Assembly: GCA_964642175.1 (NCBI GenBank)
Contig: CAZXOK010000002.1
Coordinates: forward strand, 62,001 to 126,000
Origin: JANQGG01 sp964642175
GTDB lineage: Bacteria; Bacteroidota; Chlorobiia; Chlorobiales; Chloroherpetonaceae
DNA: 64,000 nt
Direction of reading: 5' to 3'
Shown: one piece after another, positions 34,518-43,638 of the stretch
Position numbering within the stretch: the first letter of the stretch is position 1
How the letters are laid out: each line of letters begins with the position of its first letter
Made by a program: the position numbers and the translations under genes
The notes under the pieces: model-generated
Told to the model about the DNA's origin: nothing
The model's database searches: none
Seen by the model: the letters and a program-made list of their open reading frames with translations, nothing else

Positions 34518-35804
34518 TTAATCCAGAGGTGAAAGCTCCTCGAACTCTTTTACTAAGTCAAGAGTGAGTTTTTCTTTGTTGTAAGCCTCAATAAAGGAGT
34601 CGTCAGGAACAGGCAAACGGTCGGTTTTCCAGAGAGAATACAAAGAGATGATTTTATCACCTATGTCTTCTATGCTATCCGGGCGGGCAACAATCCCATT
34701 TGCTTTTAAAACAAATTTTTTTGAGGCACCTTCAGGTACAATTCCAAAAATTGTTTTTTTGCATCCAACATATTCATACAACTTTCCCAGTGAGATCAGC
34801 TCATTGTGCTTAATATTACCGAGAATAGCCCAGAGAACATCAGATTTTAAAAGCTCCTGAATGGTCTCTACATGATTCTTATAGCCTTTAATAACGATCA
34901 GGTCGCGCAGACCCATCTTTTCAGCTAATTTTTCAAAGTCTTTTTGAAATAAACCAATAAACCTGAGATTAATTTTGTCTTTTAGTTCAGGCAGTTTTTC
35001 AAAAGCGTAGAGTAAAGCCTGGAAAAATGGTTTGGGGGAGCGATCGTCCTGGAACAGACCCGAATAAACAAATCTAAGTTTTTTATCACCTCGTGAATCC
35101 GGATTTGCCTTTTGATAATCTTCCGGGTCAAATCCATTGGGAATGATACTGATATCCTGATGTGTGAGTCTATCGAAGTACTTGGTGATTAACCTTTCTT
35201 TCATTTCCCGATTTGAAGTGATGATTTTATCGGATGCCCGTATGGCGCGTTCTTCAAAGTAACGTTGCCTGCGTTTGTGAATCAAGGTGGGCATAAAATG
35301 AGTCGGGTGCTCTGACCATGGAACACGAAAGTCCAGAATTGTTGGGGTATTGTAGAGCTCCCGGAGTTGAATAGCAAGTAAATGAGAACTGAATGGCGGT
35401 GCTGTAGCATACACCACTTTAATATCGGGGTGATCTTTATAAATTTTTTTAGCGGCTTCTAACGCATTTTTGGCCCAACCGGTTTTATTATCCGGAATAA
35501 AAAAAGTTTGGCTGGACTTTGTTGCAATTTTTCTTAACCATTCAGCTCGTAGGTAATCCTTTTTTGGTGGCTCTTTGACGGATGTAAGCTTACCTTCTTG
35601 TTCTGGTTTAATGATCGTGATATCCGGCGAGGTAATTTCTTCAAGCAGTTTTTCATCATAAGCCAAATACTGGCGTGGAGTTCCGGTAAGTACAATTGGG
35701 TGCCAACCATATTTTGGAAGGTACTTAACAAATTTTGCGGTTCTCAACACCCCGCTGATTCCCATTGGTGGAAATTGATATGCTATTACGAGTGCCTTGT
35801 TCAA
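34518..35804 (-). CDS. GT-B glycosyltransferase (GT4-like)
   Basis: 428 residues from a TTG start at 35804, chosen because the Rossmann strand begins at once (MNKALVIAYQFPPMGISGVLR). The C-terminal donor domain starts near residue 235 (KLRFVYSGLFQDDR), followed by LRFIGLFQKDFEKL, with the acidic ELISLGKLYEYVGC at the nucleotide-binding end. This pattern is typical of GT4-type enzymes of capsule and O-antigen loci that lack the canonical E-x7-E wording. Donor and acceptor are unknown. It belongs to the reverse arm and is preceded by a terminator-separated gap of 127 bases. Confidence 0.8.
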   Translation of the reverse strand: MNKALVIAYQFPPMGISGVLRTAKFVKYLPKYGWHPIVLTGTPRQYLAYDEKLLEEITSPDITIIKPEQEGKLTSVKEPPKKDYLRAEWLRKIATKSSQTFFIPDNKTGWAKNALEAAKKIYKDHPDIKVVYATAPPFSSHLLAIQLRELYNTPTILDFRVPWSEHPTHFMPTLIHKRRQRYFEERAIRASDKIITSNREMKERLITKYFDRLTHQDISIIPNGFDPEDYQKANPDSRGDKKLRFVYSGLFQDDRSPKPFFQALLYAFEKLPELKDKINLRFIGLFQKDFEKLAEKMGLRDLIVIKGYKNHVETIQELLKSDVLWAILGNIKHNELISLGKLYEYVGCKKTIFGIVPEGASKKFVLKANGIVARPDSIEDIGDKIISLYSLWKTDRLPVPDDSFIEAYNKEKLTLDLVKEFEELSPLD

Positions 35805-35902
35805 ACTGTTAAGGTTATTTTATTTAAAGCTTTGAGCTTGAAAAGTTTAACTAAAATATGAAACAAATCAACATCGTCCATCATCTTGAATGGAATGTGT
35901 GG

Positions 35903-35925
35903 AAAAACCCCGATTAAAAAATCGG
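35903..35925 (-). terminator. Rho-independent terminator after the GT2 gene
   Basis: On the minus strand CCGATT (35925-35920) pairs with AATCGG (35915-35910) around TTTT and is followed by GGTTTTT. It lies seven bases past the stop of the GT2 gene, so the two reverse-arm gene pairs are likely separate transcripts. Confidence 0.65.
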
Positions 35926-35931
35926 ATATTG

Positions 35932-36672
35932 TTAAACCCAGCCATGTTTTAACTTAAACCCAGCCATTTTAACGGCATTCCTGACATGGATGAACAATGT
36001 GGTCGGGAGGCCATAATTTTTACGCATGATTTGAAACCGTTCAATTAAACTGTTTAGCATGTTTTTTTTAGACATACCCCCATCGAGGTACTTTATAAGG
36101 GTTATTTTAGTGTTGTGAATGCTTGAGGCTTGTTTTAGAATGCGAATGCACCAGTCGAAATCGCTTGTGAGTTTGTAACGGAGATCATACTTAGGGGTAA
36201 TTTGAAGGGATGGGATAAATGCCTGATGACTTACCAGCATCCCGTTTTTAAAACTTTTCCATGTGAGCATTTCTGGTGGCCGATGCCGTCGTTTTCCTTT
36301 AACATTACCCATTTCATCCACAATAACGGTGTCGCCATAAATCACATCAGTCTTTTTATCGGCACCGTTAAATAAATGTTCAACAGTATGAAAATCAAAA
36401 AACAGATCCCCGGAGTTTAAAAAACAAACAAAATCGCCGGTGGCATTCTCCAGGCCTTTATTCATAGCATCATACAGACCGGCATCAGGTTCTGAAATGA
36501 AACAGCTGATTTTATCCTGATATTGTTTTATGATTTCGGTTGTCCCATCGGATGAGTTTCCATCTATAACCACATACTCAATCTCGGGATATGTTTGCCC
36601 AAGTACCGATTTGATAGTGTTTTCAATATGAGTTTTGTCGTTTCGGACAACAGTAATTACACTAAGAATCAT
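35932..36672 (-). CDS. GT2-family glycosyltransferase
   Basis: 246 residues. The N-terminal GT-A fold is clear: LSVITVVRNDKTHIENTIKSVLGQ, EYVVIDGNSSDGT and FISEPDAGLYDAMNKGL, then FLNSGDLFF as the metal-binding DxD equivalent and HQAFIPSL near the acceptor site. It is a WcaA/WcaE-like enzyme that adds one sugar to a lipid-linked repeat unit. It begins three bases after the upstream GT4 gene stop. Confidence 0.88.
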   Translation of the reverse strand: MILSVITVVRNDKTHIENTIKSVLGQTYPEIEYVVIDGNSSDGTTEIIKQYQDKISCFISEPDAGLYDAMNKGLENATGDFVCFLNSGDLFFDFHTVEHLFNGADKKTDVIYGDTVIVDEMGNVKGKRRHRPPEMLTWKSFKNGMLVSHQAFIPSLQITPKYDLRYKLTSDFDWCIRILKQASSIHNTKITLIKYLDGGMSKKNMLNSLIERFQIMRKNYGLPTTLFIHVRNAVKMAGFKLKHGWV

Positions 36673-36675
36673 AAT

Positions 36676-37833
36676 TTATTGATCCGGCTGAGTTAAGCCT
36701 CGCATAAGTTCTTCCAATTGACTTGCAAAATACGGCCATGAATATTGCTTTTTTACTGTCTCGATCTCAGAGCGAAAGTCCTCAGGCTTATAATCTTTAA
36801 AAAATGAGATCACAGCATCAGACACTGATTTTGCTGAACGATCTTGAATTAACAGGCCTGTTTGTTTATCTACAACAATTTCAGCCAGTCCACCCACGTT
36901 TGTTACAAGAGCAGGTAAATTAAAATGATATGCAATTTGAACAATGCCCGATTGTGTGGCACTTTTATAAGGAAGTACCACACAATCAGCAGCAGAGAAA
37001 AACTTTGCTACCTCATTGTTGGGGATGTATGAGGTATGGAGTTTGAGATGCGAGCGAATGTTTAATGTGTCTATTAGTTTTTGATACTCTTGTTCATTGC
37101 TGTAAAACTCCCCGGCAATTAAAAATGTAGTATCGGGTTGTGATAACAGGATTTCCGGCACAGCTTCGAGCAATAAATCCAATCCTTTATATGCGCGAAT
37201 ATACCCGAAAAACAATACTACTTTTTTGCCAGACCCGATTCCCAGCTCTCTCCTTGCTGCTTCCTTATCTTGGGCATGCCCAAAAATATCATATACCGGA
37301 TGAGGTGCCACCTTGCAAATAGCTTTGGGTTGATCTGATTTAAGATCTTGTTGAACTATGGATGATAAAGTTAAATATCCATCGGGCATGCGCGTGGCAA
37401 GCCAAAGTAGAAAGTTATCACCGGGCCGTTTTTCATGAGGATAAAAGTTATCAACGATATAAATCACTTTTGTGCGAGTCAACAGTTTCACAACTACTGA
37501 TATCACAAAATAAGCCGGAGCAAAAAAGCCAAGCCAATATCTGAATAAAATAAAGTCGGGCTTGAATTTGCGAATTTGCATGCCTACATGTAACCAGGTC
37601 AGGGGATTAATGGAATCCAATAATCTTAAGGAAGGGATCTTATAAGCCTCAGCAGTGGAGGCCTTTGTCTCTTCTTGCGTTTTACCCGGAAAAAGTACAG
37701 CAGGATACTGCCGTTTAAAATTAATTGCTTGAATCTCGTGCCCTCTTTTTTTCAGCTCCCTGTGCAGTAAAGCATTAAAATGTGCAATACCACCACGATA
37801 TGGAAAAAAAGTGCTGACAAATGAGATTTTCAC
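36676..37833 (-). CDS. GT4-family glycosyltransferase
   Basis: 385 residues from a GTG start at 37833. The first strand and Gly-rich loop FVSTFFPYRGGIAHFNALL bind the acceptor side. The donor domain has LFFGYIRAYKGLDLLLEAVP and VVLPYKSATQSGIVQIAYHFNLPALVTNVGGLAEIV, where the SGIVQIA segment replaces the usual E-x7-E start. It is the first gene of the reverse glycan arm and lies 110 bases downstream of the ptsH stop, so it may have its own promoter there. Confidence 0.87.
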   Translation of the reverse strand: MKISFVSTFFPYRGGIAHFNALLHRELKKRGHEIQAINFKRQYPAVLFPGKTQEETKASTAEAYKIPSLRLLDSINPLTWLHVGMQIRKFKPDFILFRYWLGFFAPAYFVISVVVKLLTRTKVIYIVDNFYPHEKRPGDNFLLWLATRMPDGYLTLSSIVQQDLKSDQPKAICKVAPHPVYDIFGHAQDKEAARRELGIGSGKKVVLFFGYIRAYKGLDLLLEAVPEILLSQPDTTFLIAGEFYSNEQEYQKLIDTLNIRSHLKLHTSYIPNNEVAKFFSAADCVVLPYKSATQSGIVQIAYHFNLPALVTNVGGLAEIVVDKQTGLLIQDRSAKSVSDAVISFFKDYKPEDFRSEIETVKKQYSWPYFASQLEELMRGLTQPDQ

Positions 37834-37943
37834 AACAAAAATTATCGATCAGTTAAGATATTGTGCTGAAAGTATGAGGAAAGGTAACAGGATGAACAGT
37901 AGCTGAAGTCTTTTTGTAGCTTTATACACCAAGATTTGAGAAA

Positions 37944-38210
37944 TTAAGGCTCACCAAATCCATCCTTAAATAACTTTTCTATGGCTTCGGCTGCTTCCTC
38001 TTCATCCTGACCCTGAAGCTTAATGATCAATGAGGTGCCTTTTGGTGCAGCCAGGGTCATAACGCTTATAATCGATTTAGCATTGATTTCCATGCCATCT
38101 TTTTCAATGAAAAAATCTGATTTATATTTTGAGGCCAGTTTTACCAAGGTAGCTGCCGGGCGGGTATGCAGACCGGCTTTGTTCGTTATGACGACTTTTT
38201 TATTTATCAT
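37944..38210 (-). CDS. ptsH: HPr-family phosphocarrier protein
   Basis: 88 residues, the canonical HPr length. The phosphorylated His15 is in NKAGLHTRPAATLV, and the regulatory serine position Ser46 is present in NAKSIISVMTLAA. It may carry phosphate from Enzyme I in a sugar PTS; no EI or EII genes lie nearby, and Bacteroidota often keep an HPr-like protein for regulation only. Its start overlaps the end of obgE by 11 bases, so the two are co-translated. Confidence 0.93.
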   Translation of the reverse strand: MINKKVVITNKAGLHTRPAATLVKLASKYKSDFFIEKDGMEINAKSIISVMTLAAPKGTSLIIKLQGQDEEEAAEAIEKLFKDGFGEP

Positions 38211-39207
38211 CCGGGATTTGTGATGGTTGAGTCTCTTTTGATAATTGTATTTGCGACCAAAGTTTGTCTTTTAAATCTTTTATGCCAAGACCACTTACAC
38301 TGGATATGGGTAAGACGGAAGCATCTTCAAAAGATGGTAATTTGAAATCAGGTTCAGCTAAATCCATTTTTGAGATCAACACCAATTTGGGTTTTAAATA
38401 AACCTTCTCGCTATACTTTTTTAATTCAGTTTCAATTTTTTGGTATTCCTCTTCAATATTGTATGAATCGACAGGCAATAAAATAGCTAAAACTTTGGTT
38501 CGTTCAATATGTTTTAGAAATTTTAATCCCAAGCCTTTGCCTTCGGAAGCCCCTTCAATTATCCCGGGAATATCAGCGACTACAAAAGATTGAAAATTCC
38601 GGTAATCAACAATGCCTAAGTTAGGTTCAAGTGTGGTAAATGGATAATTGGCAACTTTTGGTCTGGCAGCACTGATGGACGAAATTAAGGTTGATTTTCC
38701 GGCATTAGGAAAACCCACTAAGCCTACATCGGCCAGAAGTTTTAATTCAAGCTCAATATCCTTTTCCTCTCCTTTACCGCCAGGCTTTGCTATTCGGGGA
38801 GCACGGTTGGTAGAAGTTGCGAAATGCTGGTTGCCTTTACCGCCGTGACCACCTTTTGCTATTAAGAGCTTTTGATTTTTTTCAGTTAAATCACCGATCA
38901 ATTCACCTGTAGCAGAGTCTTTTATGAGGGTGCCTGGTGGCACTTTTATAACAATATCTTTCCCTCTTTTGCCTGTTTTTCGGGAGCCTTGTCCATGAAC
39001 ACCATTTGGTGCATTGTAATGTTTTTGATACCTGAAATCCTGAAGGGTGTTCAAGTTTGCATCGGTTTCAAGGTAGATTGATCCACCGTCGCCGCCATCG
39101 CCACCATCGGGACCACCTTTTGGTACAAACTTTTCATGCCGAAAGCTCACACATCCATTGCCACCATTTCCAGCTTTAATATGTATGGTCGCACTATCTA
39201 TAAACAT
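38200..39207 (-). CDS. obgE: Obg/CgtA GTPase
   Basis: 335 residues. The glycine-rich Obg fold fills residues 1-156 (KAGNGGNGCVSFRHEKFVPKG, GGPDGGDGGDGG). The G domain has GFPNAGKST (Lys171), DIPGIIEGASEGKGLG (switch II) and ISKMD (G4, the NKxD equivalent). The optional C-terminal OCT domain is absent. Obg binds the 50S subunit and guanine nucleotides and links ribosome assembly to growth and stress. It is divergent from xseB. Confidence 0.96.
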   Translation of the reverse strand: MFIDSATIHIKAGNGGNGCVSFRHEKFVPKGGPDGGDGGDGGSIYLETDANLNTLQDFRYQKHYNAPNGVHGQGSRKTGKRGKDIVIKVPPGTLIKDSATGELIGDLTEKNQKLLIAKGGHGGKGNQHFATSTNRAPRIAKPGGKGEEKDIELELKLLADVGLVGFPNAGKSTLISSISAARPKVANYPFTTLEPNLGIVDYRNFQSFVVADIPGIIEGASEGKGLGLKFLKHIERTKVLAILLPVDSYNIEEEYQKIETELKKYSEKVYLKPKLVLISKMDLAEPDFKLPSFEDASVLPISSVSGLGIKDLKDKLWSQIQLSKETQPSQIPDDK

Positions 39208-39313
39208 TCGTCAGAGATATTGTTAAATTTGAAACCCAAAATATAAGGTTTTTTATCCAAAGAGCGCTAAACTTAAGTATTAAACCACTGATCCAAACTA
39301 AACAAATATTCCC

Positions 39314-39580
39314 ATGGTCAATAAAAAAACTAAAAAAAGCGCGCAATCACTGGAATCATTAATATCAAGACTGGAAACGATTGCCGCTCAAATTCAGGAC
39401 AATGAAGTGGGATTGGAAGAGTCTATTACCCTTTATGAAGAGGGACAAAAAATTGCAGAAGAATGCAGGAAGCGGTTAACAGCTGCTCAAAAAAAGCTTG
39501 AGGTGGTGAAGCCAAAAAGTAAATCAGTGCCTGAAGATGGGCCTCAGCAGGATCTTGAGGGCGACACACTATTTGCTTAA
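39314..39580 (+). CDS. xseB: Exodeoxyribonuclease VII small subunit
   Basis: 88 residues, the usual length. The family pattern is present: SLESLISRLETIAAQIQDNEVGLEESITLYEEGQKI, a helical hairpin that binds the XseA large subunit. The tail is Lys/Glu-rich. No xseA lies adjacent, so the partner must be encoded elsewhere. It is followed directly by a hairpin that mainly ends the convergent minus-strand gene. Confidence 0.92.
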   Translation: MVNKKTKKSAQSLESLISRLETIAAQIQDNEVGLEESITLYEEGQKIAEECRKRLTAAQKKLEVVKPKSKSVPEDGPQQDLEGDTLFA

Positions 39581-39605
39581 AAAAAAGCCGCTTAAGAGCG
39601 GCTTT
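39579..39605 (-). terminator. Terminator shared by xseB and the convergent secreted-protein gene
   Basis: AAAGCCGCT (39584-39592) and AGCGGCTTT (39597-39605) form a 9-bp stem around TAAG. A run of eight A at 39579-39586 becomes the T-run for the minus strand, so it mainly terminates the gene at 39623-40360; on the plus strand the T-run is short. Confidence 0.8.
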
Positions 39606-39622
39606 CCAAGTCTTCTTTAAAG

Positions 39623-40360
39623 TTAGTACTTATCTACAATTGCTGCAGTTAATACCAACTGATCAATTTTTTTATCGCTTAATACTTTTTGATAGTTAGA
39701 AAGGAAATACTGTTCTAACTTTTGCCCGATTTTATTGCCCAAGGAATCTTTAGGACTTAATGTAAAGATCATACCGCTACTTAAACGTGCTTTAACCCGG
39801 TCATAAATAATATTCCGGAGCAGTGCTTCAACTAATCCGTTGGTATTAGCTTCATTAACCAAGATCTTCTCTAGGTCTGTACCAAAATCGGGTTGTTGGG
39901 TTTTCAGGTTTTTTAAGGGCGCTTTGTTTTTACTTGCCCATTGCAAATCAAAAACTTGTTTTTCAACTGCCGGACTCAATTGACCTTCAAAAGTACCTGA
40001 GGCAGAAGAAAAATTTTTGATGTTGAATGCCATACCTTGTGAAAGATCAATGGCATTAGCCATAACATCATTTTTATTAGCTTTGATTACGGAATTGATA
40101 ATGGACTGGACTGAATCGGGGCTGTACTCAAGTTTGGCGTAGCTTTTTTCAAACTCAATAATTTGAGTTTTTATACGCTGCAGGTAAATGCCAAACAAGG
40201 TGGCTTCGGCACCTTTGGTACGAATATCTGTATTGAAGGCATCCAGGTTAGTGATTTCACCTTTGTAAGTAACAGGCTTTTTAGATTGTGCTAAACCGGA
40301 GGTATTGATAGAAACAACACCCATAAGCACCAAGCAAAAAACTGCGATCAATTTGTTCAT
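39623..40360 (-). CDS. Secreted protein of unknown function
   Basis: 245 residues from the ATG at 40360, where a signal peptide begins (MNKLIAVFCLVLMGVV..., cleavage near GLAQ). An in-frame ATG at 40378 would add six residues. The mature part is mostly helical, rich in Lys, Asn and Gln, and carries no cysteine. I recognise no domain. It has its own terminator, faces xseB, and is 196 bases from gatB, so it seems to be transcribed alone. A periplasmic or surface role is only inferred from the signal. Confidence 0.65.
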   Translation of the reverse strand: MNKLIAVFCLVLMGVVSINTSGLAQSKKPVTYKGEITNLDAFNTDIRTKGAEATLFGIYLQRIKTQIIEFEKSYAKLEYSPDSVQSIINSVIKANKNDVMANAIDLSQGMAFNIKNFSSASGTFEGQLSPAVEKQVFDLQWASKNKAPLKNLKTQQPDFGTDLEKILVNEANTNGLVEALLRNIIYDRVKARLSSGMIFTLSPKDSLGNKIGQKLEQYFLSNYQKVLSDKKIDQLVLTAAIVDKY

Positions 40361-40574
40361 GTTTTTGGTCGGCATCATAATTTGGTTAGGTTTTTGTTGT
40401 TGAAAAAACAGTTTTAAACTTAAGTCTAAATCGTCTAAATGGTAGAGTTAAGCTAAGAAACTTACTCCAAAATGGGCAATTTATACTAATAAAATTGCTG
40501 GAAGTTATGAATTCCCCTTGAATTGAGAAACAATTTAATGTATTCAAAGGCACTTTTTAATAAGATTTAACGCA

Positions 40575-42002
40575 TTAGGCATCAAGTTTTGCTTTTAAAA
40601 TCTCATTAACAACTTTAGGGTTGGCTTTCCCTTTCATTTGTTTCATGGTTTGCCCTACAAAAAAACCAAACACATTGGTTTTACCGGATTTGTATTTCTC
40701 CACCTGAGCTGAGCTTTCTGCAAGAATAGAATCAATCACTTTTTCTATTTCTGAAGTATCGGATACCTGTGCCAGCCCTTCCTGTTGAACGATCTCTTCT
40801 GGCGTGCTTTTGCTATCGAGCATCTTCTCAAAGACACTTTTTGCCATGGAGTTGCTGATGGTCCCTTTTTTGATCAGGTTTAAAAGTGAAGCCAAACGAT
40901 CGGGGCCAATATTAAAGTTATCAATATTAATAATTTGTTCTTTTAAAGTGCGCATCACTTCACCCATCACCCAGTTTGAGGAGGCTTTAGCATCTGAAGA
41001 GAGTTGAACGGTTTCTTCAAAGTAATCAGCTATTTCGCGCTCGACGGTCAAAACGCCGGCATCGTACTCCGGTATATCGTACTCGCTGATAAATCGTGCT
41101 TTACGCACTTCCGGAAATTCGGGCAATTGCGAGCTAATGGCCTCTTTATCCTGCTCACTTACGGTGATCGGAACCAGGTCGGGTTCCGGAAAGTAACGGT
41201 AGTCGTGGGCAAATTCTTTTGAACGCATAGAACGTGTTTCGAGCTTATCGGCATCCCACAGCCGGGTTTCCTGCACCACTTTTCCGCCGGATTTAAGAAT
41301 ATCTTGCTGGCGATAGGCTTCAAACTCGATGGCTTTTTCCACACTTTTAAACGAGTTCATGTTTTTTACCTCGGTACGTGTGCCGTATTCTTTAGTGCCA
41401 AATTCTCGAAGGGAGATATTGGCATCGCAGCGCAAGCTGCCTTCTTCCATGTTACCATCCGAAATCCCAAGGTACTTTATGGTCTGGCGCAATTTCTGTA
41501 AATATTGCGATGCCTCTTTCGGGCCGCGGATATCCGGGTACGAGACAATTTCCAGTAACGGTACGCCGCAACGGTTAGCATCCATGTAGGTTTCTTCGCC
41601 TATATCATGAATCGATTTTCCCGCATCTTCTTCAATATGAATCCGGATTAAGCGGACTTTTTTCGGGGTGTCATCAACAAAAAATTCAATATAGCCTTCA
41701 TGGCAAATCGGATCCTCGAACTGGGAAATCTGGTAGCCTTTGGGCAGATCGGGATAAAAGTAATTTTTTCTGGCCATGATTGAATACGGGGCAATGCCGC
41801 AATGGGTGGCCAGTCCCAATTTTATGGCTGAATCTAAAACTTGTTTGTTTAATGTGGGTAAAGTGCCGGGCATACCCAGGCAAACCGGGCATACATTTGT
41901 ATTGGAAGGAAGCCCAAACTCGGTTGAGCAACCGCAAAATGCTTTTGTATTGGTATTAAGCTGACAATGAACTTCAAGTCCAATGACGATTTCGTAATCC
42001 AT
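40575..42002 (-). CDS. gatB: Asp-tRNA(Asn)/Glu-tRNA(Gln) amidotransferase subunit B
   Basis: 475 residues, full length. GLEVHCQLNTNTKAFCGCS opens the catalytic cradle, with the metal/tRNA region CPVCLGMPGTLPTLN. The HIEEDAGKSIHD and SLRCDANISLR motifs follow, and a C-terminal YqeY-like helical tail (about 330-475) binds tRNA. The enzyme converts mischarged Glu-tRNA-Gln or Asp-tRNA-Asn in organisms lacking the direct synthetases. gatA and gatC are not in the window. It lies 162 bases downstream of the ClpB-like gene. Confidence 0.96.
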   Translation of the reverse strand: MDYEIVIGLEVHCQLNTNTKAFCGCSTEFGLPSNTNVCPVCLGMPGTLPTLNKQVLDSAIKLGLATHCGIAPYSIMARKNYFYPDLPKGYQISQFEDPICHEGYIEFFVDDTPKKVRLIRIHIEEDAGKSIHDIGEETYMDANRCGVPLLEIVSYPDIRGPKEASQYLQKLRQTIKYLGISDGNMEEGSLRCDANISLREFGTKEYGTRTEVKNMNSFKSVEKAIEFEAYRQQDILKSGGKVVQETRLWDADKLETRSMRSKEFAHDYRYFPEPDLVPITVSEQDKEAISSQLPEFPEVRKARFISEYDIPEYDAGVLTVEREIADYFEETVQLSSDAKASSNWVMGEVMRTLKEQIINIDNFNIGPDRLASLLNLIKKGTISNSMAKSVFEKMLDSKSTPEEIVQQEGLAQVSDTSEIEKVIDSILAESSAQVEKYKSGKTNVFGFFVGQTMKQMKGKANPKVVNEILKAKLDA

Positions 42003-42126
42003 AAGAATTTTTTAAGGTTCCTGATTAAAGCTTTTAGCTGAAGTGAGGTAATATAAAAAACTTCGCAGGCTTTTCTGATTGATAAATGATGAAATACTTT
42101 GATAAATGGGGCTTAGTGGCAGGCAG

Positions 42127-42152
42127 CAAGGAAGCTGGCCTTAGCTTCCTTG
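42127..42152. repeat. Perfect 10-bp hairpin downstream of the truncated clpB
   Basis: CAAGGAAGCT (42127-42136) and AGCTTCCTTG (42143-42152) pair exactly around GGCCTT. It lies 13 bases past the ClpB-like stop. Its T-rich side (TTTGCTTTT) faces the plus strand, so it does not look like a standard terminator for the minus-strand gene, though it may still end or stabilise that transcript. Confidence 0.65.
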
Positions 42153-42164
42153 TTTGCTTTTAAT

Positions 42165-43490
42165 TCAGGCTTTGGAAGCCTCAAGTTCCCGACGAAGGGC
42201 TTCACGTTCGATTTCTAAACGACGGATCTCACGGTTGATTTTATCCAGGTCTTCGGGTACACTGTCAATTTCCAGTCGAAGACGCGAGGATGCTTCATCA
42301 ATTAGGTCGATGGCTTTATCGGGTAAAAAACGATCGGAAATATACCGGTTGGATAATTCGGCAGCGGCAATAATTGCCGAGTCGGTAATGCGAACCCCGT
42401 GATGTATTTCGTATTTCTCTTTAAGGCCTCGCAAGATAGAAATGGTGTCTTCCACACTGGGCTGATCAGCCACAATTGTCTGAAATCGCCGCTCCAGAGC
42501 TTTGTCTTTTTCAATATGTTTGCGATACTCATCCAGCGTTGTAGCTCCAATACATCGCAGTTCACCACGCGCCAAAGCCGGTTTCAGGATGTTGGCTGCG
42601 TCCATTCCGCCTTCAACACTTCCGGCGCCAACCAGTAAATGGATCTCATCAATAAAGAGAATAATTTCACCATCGGATTCCTGGATTTCATTCACCACTG
42701 CTTTTAGCCGTTCTTCAAATTCACCTCTGAATTTGGTGCCGGCAACCAGTTGCGCAATATCCAATGCGGCAATTTTCTTGGTTTTCAGGTTCTCGGGAAC
42801 ATCACCCGAAACGATTCGCTGGGCAATCCCTTCAACAATAGCGGTTTTACCTACACCGGGTTCACCAATAAGCACGGGATTGTTCTTGGTACGGCGACTT
42901 AAGATCTGCAACACACGCCTGACTTCCTCATCGCGACCGATCACAGGATCCAACTTACCGCTTCTGGCCAGTTCATTAAGATTGCGTGAGTATTTTTTCA
43001 ACGAGTTATAGGTGTCTTCGGCATTCTGGTTTGTAATACGCTGAGAGCCACGAATACCCGACAAGGCTTTGAGAACAGTATCCTTGGTAACGCCTGCATC
43101 TTTTAGAATCGAAGACACATTTGCATCCGATTCAACCATAGCTATAAAGAGATGCTCGGAGCTGACATACTCGTCTTTAAGGTTTTCAGCAGTTTCGGAT
43201 GCCCCATCAAAAATTTTGGCCAGATTTTTCGAGATATATGGCTGGCTGGTAGAAGCACCGGTTACCTTTGGAAACCGATCAAGTTCCTTTTCTACCACCG
43301 TAGCCAAAAACTCGGTTTGTGCACCAAGCTTTTCACACAGTTGATAAACAATGCTTTTTTTATCGTTAAGGAATGAGAGCAATAAATGCTCTGGCTCAAC
43401 TTGCTGATGTTGGTTAGATGTAGCCAGCTCAGATGCGTTTTGAAGGCTTTCCTGAGCTTTTAATGTAAATTTGTTCGGATCGAATTGCAT
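42165..43490 (-). CDS. clpB: Half-length ClpB-like protein (N-domain plus first AAA+ domain only)
   Basis: 441 residues against about 860 for ClpB. The double Clp N-domain (about 5-145), the first AAA+ module and the start of the middle coiled coil are intact: Walker A GEPGVGKTA (about residue 212), Walker B ILFIDEIH, the arginine-finger region ALERRFQ, and DKAIDLIDEASSRLRLEIDS. It stops in the first helix of the M domain (REALRRELEASKA), and the second AAA+ domain is missing. The 162 bases before gatB cannot hold it, and shifting frame gives only about 20 more codons. This is either a genuine single-ring ClpB derivative or a deletion remnant. It may still form a hexamer but should lack normal disaggregase power. 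Confidence 0.9.
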   Translation of the reverse strand: MQFDPNKFTLKAQESLQNASELATSNQHQQVEPEHLLLSFLNDKKSIVYQLCEKLGAQTEFLATVVEKELDRFPKVTGASTSQPYISKNLAKIFDGASETAENLKDEYVSSEHLFIAMVESDANVSSILKDAGVTKDTVLKALSGIRGSQRITNQNAEDTYNSLKKYSRNLNELARSGKLDPVIGRDEEVRRVLQILSRRTKNNPVLIGEPGVGKTAIVEGIAQRIVSGDVPENLKTKKIAALDIAQLVAGTKFRGEFEERLKAVVNEIQESDGEIILFIDEIHLLVGAGSVEGGMDAANILKPALARGELRCIGATTLDEYRKHIEKDKALERRFQTIVADQPSVEDTISILRGLKEKYEIHHGVRITDSAIIAAAELSNRYISDRFLPDKAIDLIDEASSRLRLEIDSVPEDLDKINREIRRLEIEREALRRELEASKA

Positions 43491-43580
43491 AGTTGTCTGG
43501 TCTAATGTTAAATGTACTTGATTTAAAACAGGTTTATTTTACGAACGGCATGCAAGAAAAGTTGATGCAAAGCAGCACAT

Positions 43581-43608
43581 AAAAAAAGGGTTTCTTTTAT
43601 GAAACCCT
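43581..43608 (-). terminator. Rho-independent terminator after the class V aminotransferase gene
   Basis: On the minus strand AGGGTTTC (43608-43601) and GAAACCCT (43594-43587) form an 8-bp stem around a six-base loop, followed by a T-run from the plus-strand A-run at 43581-43587. It lies 31 bases past the stop at 43639. Confidence 0.85.
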
Positions 43609-43638
43609 ACTTGTAAGTGGCTGAAAAGATAGTAATGA

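Noticed and set aside
42127..42167. Programmed frameshift restoring a longer ClpB
   Set aside because: No slippery sequence precedes the stop, and the shifted frame ends after about 20 codons, so no frame can supply the second AAA+ domain.
42502..43011. 169-codon plus-strand reading frame
   Set aside because: It is antisense within the ClpB-like gene, whose conserved AAA+ motifs are intact on the minus strand; the frame is rich in Ser and Pro with no recognisable domain.
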